Assembly (NCBI GenBank): GCA_947570615.1
Contig: CANOVJ010000003.1
Coordinates: 62,001-126,000 of the forward strand
Reading direction: 5' to 3'
Source of the DNA: an uncultured Lachnospiraceae bacterium
GTDB lineage: Bacteria > Bacillota > Clostridia > Lachnospirales > Lachnospiraceae
DNA: 64,000 bases
Shown: piece after piece, positions 18,776 through 27,077 of the stretch
Layout: each line of letters starts with the position of its first letter
How positions within the stretch are numbered: the first letter of the stretch is position 1
The notes under the pieces: model-generated
What the model saw: the letters and a program-made list of their open reading frames with translations, nothing else
Told to the model about the DNA's origin: nothing
Databases searched by the model: none
Position numbers and translations under genes: made by a program

Positions 18776-19531
18776 TTACGACTCCACCCCGTTTCCGGCC
18801 AGCACGGAACACCCTTCCCGGAGCGTCAGCGGCCCGCCCTCAATGGTGACAGCCGTTCCGCCGGCCTCCTCCAGGATCAGGCTGCCCGCCGCGTAGTCCC
18901 AGGGGGAGAGATAGAGCTCGAAAAACAGCTCGGCCCTTCCGGCGGCCACACTGCACAGGTCCAGGGCGGCGGAGCCGCTTCTTCTGATATCCATCGCCCT
19001 TTTGAAATAGCCGTAGGCCATCTCGAAGGATTTTTTTGCGAGCTCCTCGTTATAGGGGGCGGTGCCGAACAGCACGATGCCGTTTTTTAGCGGCTGTGAG
19101 GAGACGTGGATGGGCGCGCCGTTTAAGAATGCGCCCTGTCCCTTTATGGCTGTGAACATTTCATCCAGGTAGGGATTATGGACAACGCCCATATACCGTT
19201 CCCCGTCCAGGGTAAGGGCGACGGAGACGGCGCTCATGCGGCAGTCTTTGATAAAATTGGTGGTGCCGTCGATGGGATCCACGATAAAGGCGTAGTCTGT
19301 GTCGATGGAGGCGTGGGTATCCTCCTCCTCTCCCACGAAGGACGCCCCGGGCAGAAGCTGCAGAAGGCGCGTTTGCAGGAGCTGTTGTATCTTTTTGTCG
19401 TAAGCTGTGACGAAGTTGGCGTGTCCGGGTTTTGCGTCTGTCTGATTCTGACTCCTGTCCGCATGCAGGATGATTTTCCCGCATTCCCGCACAATGTTTT
19501 CCATATTTTTGAGAAGCTGATCTGGTTCCAT
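18776..19531 (-). CDS. inositol monophosphatase family protein
   Basis: A roughly 250-residue member of the IMPase/FIG superfamily of Mg-dependent phosphatases. Metal and substrate motifs are complete: GEEED (first metal-binding Glu), DPIDGTTNFI (D-x-I-D-G-T) and WDYAAGSLILEEAGG near the C-terminus. The likely start is ATG 19531, spaced about 9 bases from GAAAGGGG; an in-frame GTG at 19537 is too close to that site. Substrates in this family range from inositol phosphates to NADP and 3'-phosphoadenosine phosphates, so no gene name is given. Confidence 0.88.
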   Translation of the reverse strand: MEPDQLLKNMENIVRECGKIILHADRSQNQTDAKPGHANFVTAYDKKIQQLLQTRLLQLLPGASFVGEEEDTHASIDTDYAFIVDPIDGTTNFIKDCRMSAVSVALTLDGERYMGVVHNPYLDEMFTAIKGQGAFLNGAPIHVSSQPLKNGIVLFGTAPYNEELAKKSFEMAYGYFKRAMDIRRSGSAALDLCSVAAGRAELFFELYLSPWDYAAGSLILEEAGGTAVTIEGGPLTLREGCSVLAGNGVES

Positions 19532-19710
19532 ATTCACAGGCCCCTTTCAGAATAACCGGTCTGAATCCGTCTGCCGACGAGTGACCGGAGGGTTTTTGGA
19601 TTCGGTTATTATTATAATGGATTTTTGATGTAAAGGGAAGCGCAAAACGCTGCCTTTGCCGGAGCGGGAGGAGGAAGATCGGCACACAGGCCCGTTTTAC
19701 AGGGATACTT

Positions 19711-20202
19711 TCAGACAGGCTGCGGGCCCACGAGATCCTCCAGCTCAAAATCCAGAACCTTTTTCAGGCCCTCCAGGGAGGTCTCGACCTGGTAACCGAT
19801 TTTGCCTCCGCTGAAAAGAATCGTGTCAAAGCTTTTGGCGGAGATGTCGATCACCGTCTGAAACTGCTTTTTCATTCCAATGGGAGAGCAGCCCCCGTGA
19901 ACATATCCGGTCAGTGGGAGAAGATCCTTCGATTTAAGCATTTCGATGCTCTTTTCCCCCACCGCTCTGGCGGCTTTCTTTAAGTCCAGCTCTTTTTGGA
20001 CGGGAACCAGAAAGACATAATTGCTTCTGGAGCCTGCCACCGTCACAAGTGTCTTAAACACCTGGTCCGGATTCTGATGCAGGACGGCGGCTACGTCGAT
20101 GCCGCTGACGACGCCGGTGTCCACATAGCAATGACTGATATAGTCAACTTTCTTCTGATCCAGTATTCTCATCACATTGGTTTTTTCCGTATTCTTTTTC
20201 AT
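19711..20202 (-). CDS. ybaK: Cys-tRNA(Pro) deacylase, YbaK/EbsC family
   Basis: A 163-residue YbaK-type editing protein, which hydrolyses Cys-tRNA(Pro) and similar mischarged tRNAs in trans. Family features are the VFKTLVTVAGSRSNYVFLVPV strand pair with the conserved Lys, GYVHGGCSPIGMKK (the GGxSPxG signature) and the C-terminal TILFSGGKIGYQVE. The start is ATG 20202 after GAAAGGGAAG. It lies upstream of the IMPase-family gene on the same strand, with a 179-base gap that holds nothing I recognise. Confidence 0.93.
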   Translation of the reverse strand: MKKNTEKTNVMRILDQKKVDYISHCYVDTGVVSGIDVAAVLHQNPDQVFKTLVTVAGSRSNYVFLVPVQKELDLKKAARAVGEKSIEMLKSKDLLPLTGYVHGGCSPIGMKKQFQTVIDISAKSFDTILFSGGKIGYQVETSLEGLKKVLDFELEDLVGPQPV

Positions 20203-20354
20203 GACTTCCCTTTCCTTTCTGCCGCTTCATTTTAGCATATTTTCATGAAATCTGAAAGGAATACGTTTGACAAAACCTCTGCCGTGAATTATGCTCCAGA
20301 TAGGGGATGACGAAATTTTTGCGCGGAAAAAGTGCGCGCGGACAGGAGCGGATT

Positions 20355-21518
20355 ATGATCAATGTAGCGATAGTTGGAACCGGAGGGATCGCCCACGCCC
20401 ATATGGAGGGGCTGCTTACCTTCCCCGGGCGGTGCCGGGTGGCGGCGCTTTGCGACATCTATCCGGAAAAAGCGGAAAAAATGAAAAAGGATTTCGGCTT
20501 GGACTGTGAGGTCTTCGACGACCATGAGAGGATGCTTTCCTCCGGGATCCGAATCGATCTTGTGCATGTGTGTACCCCTCCCTATGTGCATGCGCAGATT
20601 TCCATCAACGCCATGAACAGAGGGTGTAACGTGCTGGTGGAAAAGCCCATGGCCACCTGTCTGGCAGAGTGCGACGCCATGCTCCGGGCACAACAGGAAA
20701 ATCGGGTGATGCTTGCCTGCATCGCCCAGAACAGATTCCGCAATTCCATTTACAGGCTCAAAAAGGTGGCGGAGAGCTCTCTGGCGGGAAGGCTGTGCTG
20801 CGTTCATGTAAATTCCTTTTGGTGGCGGGGGCATTCCTACTATGATCTGTGGTGGAGAGGGCTGTGGGAGAAGGAGGGCGGCGGCCCCACCTTAAACCAC
20901 GCGGTTCATCATATCGATATGCTGAACTGGATAGAAGGAAGGCTTCCGGTGGAGGTGACGGCTGTCCTGTCCAACGTGATGCACGATAATTCCGAGGTGG
21001 AGGATATTTCCCTGGCCTGCCTGCGCTATGAGGACGGCAGCCTGGCCCAGGTGACCAGCTCGGTGATCCATCACGGGGAGGAACAGGGGATCACCCTCCA
21101 GTGCGCGGACGCCTCCATCGCGGCTCCCTGGCATGTGCGGGCGGAGCTGGGACAGAAAAACGGTTTTCCACAGGAGGGCGGCAACCGGGAGCTGACGGAG
21201 CGCATCGAGGCTTTTTATAATGGAATCCCGGAGCTTGCCTTTGAGGGGCATACCGGGGAGATCGACGATGTGCTGCGGGCGCTGGAGACGGGGAAGGGGC
21301 CGCTGATTACCGGGGAGGACGGCAGAAAAACCGTGGAGCTGATCAGCGCCATCTATAAGGCCGGGTGCCTTAAGCAGACCGTGACGCTCCCGTTAGATGA
21401 GAAGGACGACTTTTACACCTTTGAGGGATTGCTCAGACATGCGGTGCGCTTTTATGAAAAAAGCGCCGCAGTGGAGAATTTTGGGGAGGAGAGGATTACG
21501 CTGGGGAATTACTCGTGA
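20355..21518 (+). CDS. Gfo/Idh/MocA family NAD(P)-dependent oxidoreductase
   Basis: A 387-residue oxidoreductase with an N-terminal Rossmann fold (VAIVGTGGIAHAHMEGL at the start), the EKPMA motif near residue 95 with the conserved catalytic-type Lys, and a C-terminal alpha/beta domain. The frame is open from 20307, but ATG 20355 has AGGAG upstream and is where homology begins. Family members oxidise or reduce sugars, inositols and their derivatives; the substrate is not predictable. It is separated from the DeoR/MFS pair downstream by a minus-strand gene. Confidence 0.88.
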   Translation: MINVAIVGTGGIAHAHMEGLLTFPGRCRVAALCDIYPEKAEKMKKDFGLDCEVFDDHERMLSSGIRIDLVHVCTPPYVHAQISINAMNRGCNVLVEKPMATCLAECDAMLRAQQENRVMLACIAQNRFRNSIYRLKKVAESSLAGRLCCVHVNSFWWRGHSYYDLWWRGLWEKEGGGPTLNHAVHHIDMLNWIEGRLPVEVTAVLSNVMHDNSEVEDISLACLRYEDGSLAQVTSSVIHHGEEQGITLQCADASIAAPWHVRAELGQKNGFPQEGGNRELTERIEAFYNGIPELAFEGHTGEIDDVLRALETGKGPLITGEDGRKTVELISAIYKAGCLKQTVTLPLDEKDDFYTFEGLLRHAVRFYEKSAAVENFGEERITLGNYS

Positions 21519-21587
21519 GGAAGGACAGGAGCAAGTCCACTCCTTTAAAGCAGTATAAGGGGTGCGGCGGCTTATTGTGATAAAGCG

Positions 21588-21890
21588 TTATCCCGATACC
21601 GAGGGAAGGTTCCCGAGATTGTTGTTCTCCGAGCTGTCCGGCAGGGATTTCAGATATTCGGTATCCCTTCTGTGGGCGATGCCGACGCCCCTGATATCGC
21701 CGTCCTTCGCCATGGCCACACCCTCCTCTCTGGAGACGGTGGAGCCGTCGGATAACTGGTATCCGGTGATGCGTCCGCTGGTTTTGGTCAGCCCTACGAT
21801 CTCCTTTGCGTCGCTCTTCGGCTCGGGAATATCGTCCAGGGTATTCCGTGCAAGCGCTTCGTCCGGTAAGCTTTTGTCTGTATTTTTCAT
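21588..21890 (-). CDS. DUF3892 domain-containing small protein
   Basis: A 100-residue protein whose second half matches DUF3892: GRITGYQLSDGSTVSREEGVAMAKDGDIRGVGIA in outline, with the conserved Y-x-L-S-D-G and GDI-x-GV elements (positions about 40-72). AAGGAGGACACA before the ATG is a strong ribosome-binding site. The function is unknown; it is convergent with the oxidoreductase gene. Confidence 0.82.
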   Translation of the reverse strand: MKNTDKSLPDEALARNTLDDIPEPKSDAKEIVGLTKTSGRITGYQLSDGSTVSREEGVAMAKDGDIRGVGIAHRRDTEYLKSLPDSSENNNLGNLPSVSG

Positions 21891-22041
21891 TGTGTCCTCC
21901 TTTATTAAGGGTTCCGCAGTTATTCCTTTGCAGAGGTCTCTGCGGTCTGGAATAGGATGCGCCGGGATTGCAAAAATATACGTTTCTGATCAGCGTGGGA
22001 AGAAATGGACAGGGAAAACGTCATCTCTGTTCATTTTTTTC

Positions 22042-22070
22042 TTGCAATATATGGAATTGGTTGCTATAAT
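22042..22070 (+). promoter_or_regulatory. promoter of the DeoR-MFS operon
   Basis: TTGCAA (22042-22047) and TATAAT (22065-22070) with a 17-base spacer. Transcription would begin near 22077, 63 bases before the DeoR-family start codon. Confidence 0.75.
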
Positions 22071-22084
22071 CTGACTGAAAGATT

Positions 22085-22096
22085 GCAATTAGTTGC
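22085..22096. promoter_or_regulatory. possible DeoR-family operator
   Basis: GCAATTAGTTGC is an inverted repeat (GCAA / TTGC, 4-base centre) just after the predicted start of transcription. A related GCAA...TTGC pair (22044-22064) spans the promoter spacer. The two are spaced as paired operators for an autoregulating DeoR-type protein; this is inference. Confidence 0.45.
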
Positions 22097-22139
22097 GAAT
22101 TTGTTGGAAATGTGATTCCGACAGAGAGGAGCGGAGCCG

Positions 22140-22916
22140 ATGTTTGCGGTGGAAAGACAAAAGGAGATCATGGATCTGCTCAAGGAGAAGGAGGCCGTCA
22201 GGATCAGTGAGCTGACAGGGCGGTTTTCGGTATCTGTGGAGACGATCCGCAGAGATCTGCTGGAGCTGGAGAAGCAGAATTTTTTAAAGCGCGTCCACGG
22301 AGGAGCCCTTCGAATCCCCCGGGGCGGAGAATATCCGGCCAGGCAGGAGCGGACGCAGCGAAACCGGGAGCGGAAGGAGGAGCTGGTGCGTTATGCCCGG
22401 GGGATGGTCCGTGAGAACGATACGATTATGGTAGACTGCGGCAGTACGGCGGTGGAATTTGCCAGGATGCTGGCGGAGAATTTTGAGAGGCTCACGGTGA
22501 TCACCAACTCTCTGGAGGTTTTTGAAACGCTCCGGGTAAGAGAGCAATATGAGCTCTTTCTGTGCGCGGGCTTTTTCCTGCACAGGGAGAATGCGTTTTA
22601 CGGCGCCTGGGCGCTGGAGGCTCTGGATCATTTTCACGCGGCCACGGCGTTTCTGTTTCCCTCCGCCATATCCATCCAGTACGGGATCATGGACTACGAT
22701 AAGGATCTCTATCCGGTACAGAAAAAGATGATCGAGCGTTCCGCCGCCGCCGTCTTTCTGGCGGACAGCGGCAAGTTTGAAAAGAGCGGTCTGCTGAAGC
22801 TGGCGGATCTGGGGGAAGGGTGTTGTATTGTCTCCGATTCGGGGCTTCGGGATGAAATCCGGGAGCTGTACCGGGAGAACGGAATCAGGATAATCAGTGG
22901 GAGGAAGGAGCTGTGA
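22140..22916 (+). CDS. DeoR/GlpR family transcriptional regulator
   Basis: A 258-residue sugar-phosphate-responsive repressor. The N-terminal winged helix is classic for the family (VRISELTGRFSVSVETIRRDL, then LKRVHGGA, about residues 20-60). The C-terminal DeoR sensor domain includes TIMVDCGSTAVEFARML and LTVITNSLEV. It ends two bases before the ATG of an MFS transporter, so it probably regulates that gene and itself. Confidence 0.92.
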   Translation: MFAVERQKEIMDLLKEKEAVRISELTGRFSVSVETIRRDLLELEKQNFLKRVHGGALRIPRGGEYPARQERTQRNRERKEELVRYARGMVRENDTIMVDCGSTAVEFARMLAENFERLTVITNSLEVFETLRVREQYELFLCAGFFLHRENAFYGAWALEALDHFHAATAFLFPSAISIQYGIMDYDKDLYPVQKKMIERSAAAVFLADSGKFEKSGLLKLADLGEGCCIVSDSGLRDEIRELYRENGIRIISGRKEL

Positions 22917-22917
22917 G

Positions 22918-24195
22918 ATGGGCGTTAATCTGAACGGTGAAAACAAAAAATGGGCCGGATGGCTGATCTGGATGTGCGCGGTCTGCTATTTTGTCAGCTA
23001 TATCACGAGAATTAACTATGGAGCCGTCCTGGTTGAGATTGTGAGGACGGAGGGAATCAGCAAGGTGGAGGCTTCCATGGCGCTGACGGGGAGCTTTATC
23101 ACCTACGGCGCAGGCCAGCTGGTCAGCGGGTGGATGGGAGACAGGATGAAGCCGGAGAAGCTGATTTTTTCGGGTCTTCTGATATCCACGGCTATGAATG
23201 TGCTGGTGCCGGCATTTACCCGGCCAGAGCTGCTTTTGCTGTTCTGGTGTGTCAACGGGTTTGCCCAGGCGCTGATGTGGCCGCCCATGGTGAAAATCAT
23301 GTCCACTTATCTGGACGACGAGCAGTACAAAAAGGGCTGTGTGCGGGTAACCTGGGGATCCTCGGCAGGGACGATTCTGGTTTATCTGCTTGCGCCGGTG
23401 TGTATCATGTGGAAGGGATGGAGGAGCGTATTTTTGCTGTGCGCAGGGATCGCTCTGTGCTTTGCGTTTGTGTGGATCCGCGGGATCGCCGCAATCGAAA
23501 GACGGATGGAGCGGCCGGATCCGGCCGGGAGCAGGGCGGAGAGAATTCCTGCGCGCAGCGCCGGGGCCATTCGGGAAAAAGGGGAGAAACTGTTTACCGG
23601 AAGAGTCTGCTTCCTTCTGGGAATCATCATGCTGGCGATCGTCATGCAGGGAATTCTGCGGGACGGGATCACCACCTGGACACCCAGCTATCTGTCGGAG
23701 ACCTTCGGGCTTGACAGCTCCCTTTCCATCCTGAGCGGGGTGATGCTGCCCCTGTTCTCCATCTTCTGTCTGGAGATCACCTCCGTCCTGAACCGGAAAG
23801 CGATCAGGAACGAAATGCTCTGCGCGGGCGCGGTGTTTTTCGCCGGAGCCTGCGGCGCGCTGCTGCTGGCCGTGATGCCCTCCTTTCGGATGCAGGTTTC
23901 GATATTTCTGGCGGCGCTGGTGACCGGATGCATGTATGGAGTCAACGTGATCCTGGTGAGCATGATCCCTCCCTACTTTAAAAGGGGCGGCCACGTGAGT
24001 ACGGTTTCCGGCCTGCTCAACTCCTGTACCTATGTGGGGAGCGCCCTCTCCAGCTATGGGATCGCCTGGGTGGTGCAGCAGAGGGGATGGAACTTTGTGA
24101 TCTGGCTGTGGGCCGCGGCCGCCCTGACGGGGACGGCGCTGTGTCTTGCCGGGGTGAGGCCCTGGAGGAGGTTCGGGCGGGAGAGGATGTCATAA
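22918..24195 (+). CDS. MFS transporter, organophosphate:phosphate antiporter-like
   Basis: A 425-residue permease with about 12 hydrophobic segments. The N-terminal WLIWMCAVCYFVSYITRINYGA and the GQLVSGWMGDRM loop (an MFS motif A variant between TM2 and TM3) resemble the UhpC/GlpT (phosphorylated sugar or glycerol-phosphate) branch. A GTG at 22897 is in frame, but GGAGGAAGGAG (22900-22910) points to ATG 22918. It follows the regulator stop codon by one base. The substrate is probably a sugar or sugar phosphate sensed by the regulator; not proven. Confidence 0.88.
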   Translation: MGVNLNGENKKWAGWLIWMCAVCYFVSYITRINYGAVLVEIVRTEGISKVEASMALTGSFITYGAGQLVSGWMGDRMKPEKLIFSGLLISTAMNVLVPAFTRPELLLLFWCVNGFAQALMWPPMVKIMSTYLDDEQYKKGCVRVTWGSSAGTILVYLLAPVCIMWKGWRSVFLLCAGIALCFAFVWIRGIAAIERRMERPDPAGSRAERIPARSAGAIREKGEKLFTGRVCFLLGIIMLAIVMQGILRDGITTWTPSYLSETFGLDSSLSILSGVMLPLFSIFCLEITSVLNRKAIRNEMLCAGAVFFAGACGALLLAVMPSFRMQVSIFLAALVTGCMYGVNVILVSMIPPYFKRGGHVSTVSGLLNSCTYVGSALSSYGIAWVVQQRGWNFVIWLWAAAALTGTALCLAGVRPWRRFGRERMS

Positions 24196-24206
24196 GCCGG
24201 CAGGCG

Positions 24207-24646
24207 TCAGGTATTTTCCCTGACCGCCCGGCAGGGATTTCCGTAAGCGATGGTGTTATCGGGAATATTCTTTGTGACCACGCTTCCCGCTCCGATTACC
24301 ACATTGTCTCCGATGGTGACGCCCTGCATTATGATGGCGCCCCGCCGATCCGGATCACATTGTCGTCCAGAAAGGTACAGTTCATATTGACCTCGCAGTT
24401 ATTCCCGAAATAGATATTGTTACCGTAATCCACAAAGAAGGGGGCTGTGATCCAGAGATTGCGCCCCCTGCCGCCCAGGAGCATGTTCAGGATCCGCTCC
24501 TTTTCCGGAGCGTCTGCGGAATCGGTTCTGTTATAGTCTCCTGCCAGATCCTTGGCTCTGTGCCACTGCGTCAGCAGCTCGGGATCGCCGCAGTCATAAA
24601 ACTCTCCGGCCAGCATTTTTTCTCGTTCTGTCATAATTATTCTCAT
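24207..24646 (-). pseudogene. sugar O-acetyltransferase (LacA/Maa/NodL family), internally deleted and frameshifted
   Basis: The first part (from ATG 24646 or 24634) reads as a normal maltose/galactoside acetyltransferase start: MTEREKMLAGEFYDCGDPEL, then LLGG...[19 protein letters not shown] and [10 protein letters not shown]. The next residues should be the long hexapeptide-repeat region with the catalytic His, but sequence jumps to the C-terminal [19 protein letters not shown] and [15 protein letters not shown], in another frame, ending at TGA 24207. About 50 residues, including the catalytic His region, are missing, with a one-base frame change at a G run near 24338. It cannot be active. 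Confidence 0.85.
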
Positions 24647-24705
24647 GCGCCTTTCAAGGATAGCAGAGGCTGCGCACCCAGAGTCCGGTGCGCAGCCCCC
24701 TCATC

Positions 24706-26262
24706 TTAATGCTGAATATTTGCTCTCTGCTTCCTCTGATTCTCCAGATAAACCGGCTCCATATATTTTTTGAACACCGGCATCAGCTTATGGTCGAAGT
24801 TCTCCCGCACCGTGGTCTGCCTGTTGATCATCAGCGTGCTTTCCGTATCCGGCGTGCAGGCGGGCCATGAGGGGATCGCAGGATTTTCAGGATTTCCCTT
24901 CCTGGCAAAGGCCATCACGGAGTCGAAAATCTGTTTCTGAATCTGCTCCGAGATCTCGTCGCCCTGGGTATAGGGGGCAAACTCGATATTATGGAAAAAG
25001 TAGGGGATGTCCGAGCAGTGCCAGGGCGTCCTTCCCTCGTCGATGGGCAGATCCAGATTGAAATAGTAAGACCAGGTTTTGTCGTTGCATGCGCTTCTCT
25101 TCTGGAGGTACTCGATTTCCGGGGCGCGGAAAATGAAATCCAGGAGCATCAGATCCACCGGATTGCGCTCCGGGTAGGCCTCCTTAAACAGAGCGATGAG
25201 CTCCTGCGCCTTTTCCTTTCCGAAGGCTTCCTCAACCGCCTGGCAGCCCTGCTTTTCGCTCATATGGTTGCGGTCGTACGGACAGGGCACAAAGGAGGTA
25301 AACTCGCCGAACACGCTTCCCACCATGAGGGGAACGTGGGCCGTTTCCGGGCGGAACCCGTTCGCAAGCGGATCGCCCAGATAAAAGGCGTTGGGGTGCG
25401 GGGTATTTCCCACGTACTCCCCGGCCTGCTGCAGGGCAGGGCTCACCTTTTTGTAGGCGTCTGCAAGCTGCTGATAGGGAACGCTCTCGAGAACCTTCAC
25501 ATCGGAAACGCCCAGCTCTTCCATGAGGGCCCTGCCCAGCTTTTCACCGTCGCCTCTGCTGTCTCCCAGTGAAGAGCCGATGACGCCGCTCATGACGATT
25601 CCTTTGGCAAAGAGGCCGTCCGCAGCGGGGGTCTGCAGCAGGGTGGTCACCTTTGCGCCGCCGCCGGACTGGCCGAAGATGATCACGTTCTCCGGGTCTC
25701 CGCCAAAGCGTTCGATGTTGTCGTGGATCCACGCAAGGGCCGCAACCAGATCGTCCGTCCCGGCATTGCCGGAGTTGGCGTACTCCTCCCCGAAGGGCGA
25801 GAGATCGCAGTAGCCCAGGATGTTCAGCCGGTGATTCACGGACACCACAACAACCTGTCCTTCCTTACACATGTTTTCCCCTTCATAGGAGATATGCTCG
25901 ATGGCGGAGCCTGCAAAGAAGCCGCCGCCGTGAAGCCATACCATAACGGGACGCTTCTCCCCGTCCAGGCCAGGGGTCCAGATATTCAGATTCTGGCAGT
26001 CCTCATTCATAACCCAGTACCGGTGGGGAACCAAAAGCTCTCCGTTTGGCTTTTCCATATCCATCAGCGGACATACATAGCCAAAGCTGGTGGTCTCAAG
26101 CACTCCGTCCCAGGGCTCCACCGGCTCCGGCGCATGGAATCTTCTGGCCTTCGCATAGGGAACGCCCTTGAAGATGTACATATCGTCGTAAAAATACCCC
26201 CGGATCCGCCCCCTGTCGGTGCGGACAATTGCTGTTTTGTCATTATAGATGAATTTTTTCAT
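24706..26262 (-). CDS. type B carboxylesterase/lipase family protein
   Basis: A 518-residue alpha/beta-hydrolase of the carboxylesterase type B family (PnbA-like). The nucleophile elbow is FGQSGGGAK. The oxyanion hole is WLHGGGFFAGSA. The N-terminal GRIRGYFYDDMYIFKGVPYA is the standard opening, and the catalytic His lies near TPWHCSDIPY. The frame is open from 26349, but GGAGGG (about 26273-26278) fixes ATG 26262. No signal peptide is seen, so it is cytoplasmic. It is transcribed from a promoter that overlaps that of the divergent gene at 26367. Confidence 0.93.
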   Translation of the reverse strand: MKKFIYNDKTAIVRTDRGRIRGYFYDDMYIFKGVPYAKARRFHAPEPVEPWDGVLETTSFGYVCPLMDMEKPNGELLVPHRYWVMNEDCQNLNIWTPGLDGEKRPVMVWLHGGGFFAGSAIEHISYEGENMCKEGQVVVVSVNHRLNILGYCDLSPFGEEYANSGNAGTDDLVAALAWIHDNIERFGGDPENVIIFGQSGGGAKVTTLLQTPAADGLFAKGIVMSGVIGSSLGDSRGDGEKLGRALMEELGVSDVKVLESVPYQQLADAYKKVSPALQQAGEYVGNTPHPNAFYLGDPLANGFRPETAHVPLMVGSVFGEFTSFVPCPYDRNHMSEKQGCQAVEEAFGKEKAQELIALFKEAYPERNPVDLMLLDFIFRAPEIEYLQKRSACNDKTWSYYFNLDLPIDEGRTPWHCSDIPYFFHNIEFAPYTQGDEISEQIQKQIFDSVMAFARKGNPENPAIPSWPACTPDTESTLMINRQTTVRENFDHKLMPVFKKYMEPVYLENQRKQRANIQH

Positions 26263-26308
26263 CCTGAAATACCCTCCTTCTGTCCATATCTTTATACTGA
26301 TTATTTCT

Positions 26309-26337
26309 ATCTTATCCCATCCGGCGGGGATTGTAAA
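26309..26337 (-). promoter_or_regulatory. promoter of the carboxylesterase gene
   Basis: On the minus strand, TTTACA (complement of 26332-26337) and TAAGAT (complement of 26309-26314) are separated by 17 bases. It overlaps the -35 box of the divergent plus-strand promoter (26331-26336), so the two may compete for RNA polymerase. Confidence 0.65.
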
Positions 26338-26359
26338 GAATCTCTGCAAATGATATACT
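26331..26359 (+). promoter_or_regulatory. promoter giving a leaderless transcript of the HExxH gene
   Basis: TTGTAA (26331-26336) and TATACT (26354-26359) with a 17-base spacer. The predicted start of transcription (26365-26367) coincides with the ATG at 26367, and there is no Shine-Dalgarno sequence in between. Confidence 0.55.
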
Positions 26360-26366
26360 ACAAACC

Positions 26367-27053
26367 ATGAACACTTTATTTTCCTTCCTTTACCACATCG
26401 GAATCAACGACATTTTCACCCTCCTGTCCTTTATCGGCCTGGGGGTCTTTCTGTTCCGGCGGTTCATACTGCGAAAATCCCCCGTTCCCTCCAGCGCCTT
26501 TTCGAAGGTGTCCAGGGAGCTTTTAGAGGAATGTGTGTGCCTTCTGCAAAAAAAGGAGAGAAGGGACTTTGGGGAATATGTGGTCCCGCCGGAGCTTCTG
26601 GCCTCTCTGAAGGTCAGGCTGGACGATGGGGATACGCTGAAGGAGCTTCTGTGCGATATCTGCGCCCATCTGGGAATCGACGGGGAGTTTATTAAACTGA
26701 TTGTGGAAAACGAGCCCCTTCCCGACCGGGCGGGGGAGATCTCCACGGATCTGGCGTTCACCACCATCCGCCTGGATTTAAAGCCCCGCCATTCGGTGGA
26801 CACGGTGATCGCGGTGCTGGCCCATGAGGCGATCCATCTTCATCTGTTCTATGAGGGGATTCATTTCAGGGATCCCTGGAAGAACGAGATTCTCACCGAC
26901 ACGGCGGCGGTTTACTGCGGCTTCGGGGAGTATATTTACCGGGGATACGCCGTCATGCAGGGAGAGTTCGCCCTCTCTTATCAGAAGGTGGGGTATATCC
27001 GGCAGGAGGATGTGAGAGTGATTCAGGAGCTGATGGGCCGCGGCGGAAACTGA
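26367..27053 (+). CDS. membrane-anchored putative zinc metallopeptidase (HExxH), unrecognised family
   Basis: A 228-residue protein I cannot name. Residues ~12-32 form one membrane helix (NDIFTLLSFIGLGVFLF) followed by basic residues, so the rest is probably cytoplasmic. The C-terminal half has AHEAIHLHLF, an HExxH zinc motif. About 25 residues later, NEILTDTAAVYCGFGEY offers a Glu and Asp as a possible third ligand, as in gluzincins. Homologous soluble proteases exist, but the substrate is unknown. No ribosome-binding site precedes the ATG; the promoter position suggests a leaderless mRNA. The following Nudix gene starts 24 bases downstream and is probably co-transcribed. Confidence 0.65.
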   Translation: MNTLFSFLYHIGINDIFTLLSFIGLGVFLFRRFILRKSPVPSSAFSKVSRELLEECVCLLQKKERRDFGEYVVPPELLASLKVRLDDGDTLKELLCDICAHLGIDGEFIKLIVENEPLPDRAGEISTDLAFTTIRLDLKPRHSVDTVIAVLAHEAIHLHLFYEGIHFRDPWKNEILTDTAAVYCGFGEYIYRGYAVMQGEFALSYQKVGYIRQEDVRVIQELMGRGGN

Positions 27054-27077
27054 GAAAGGGTTGGAAGAAAGACGAAA

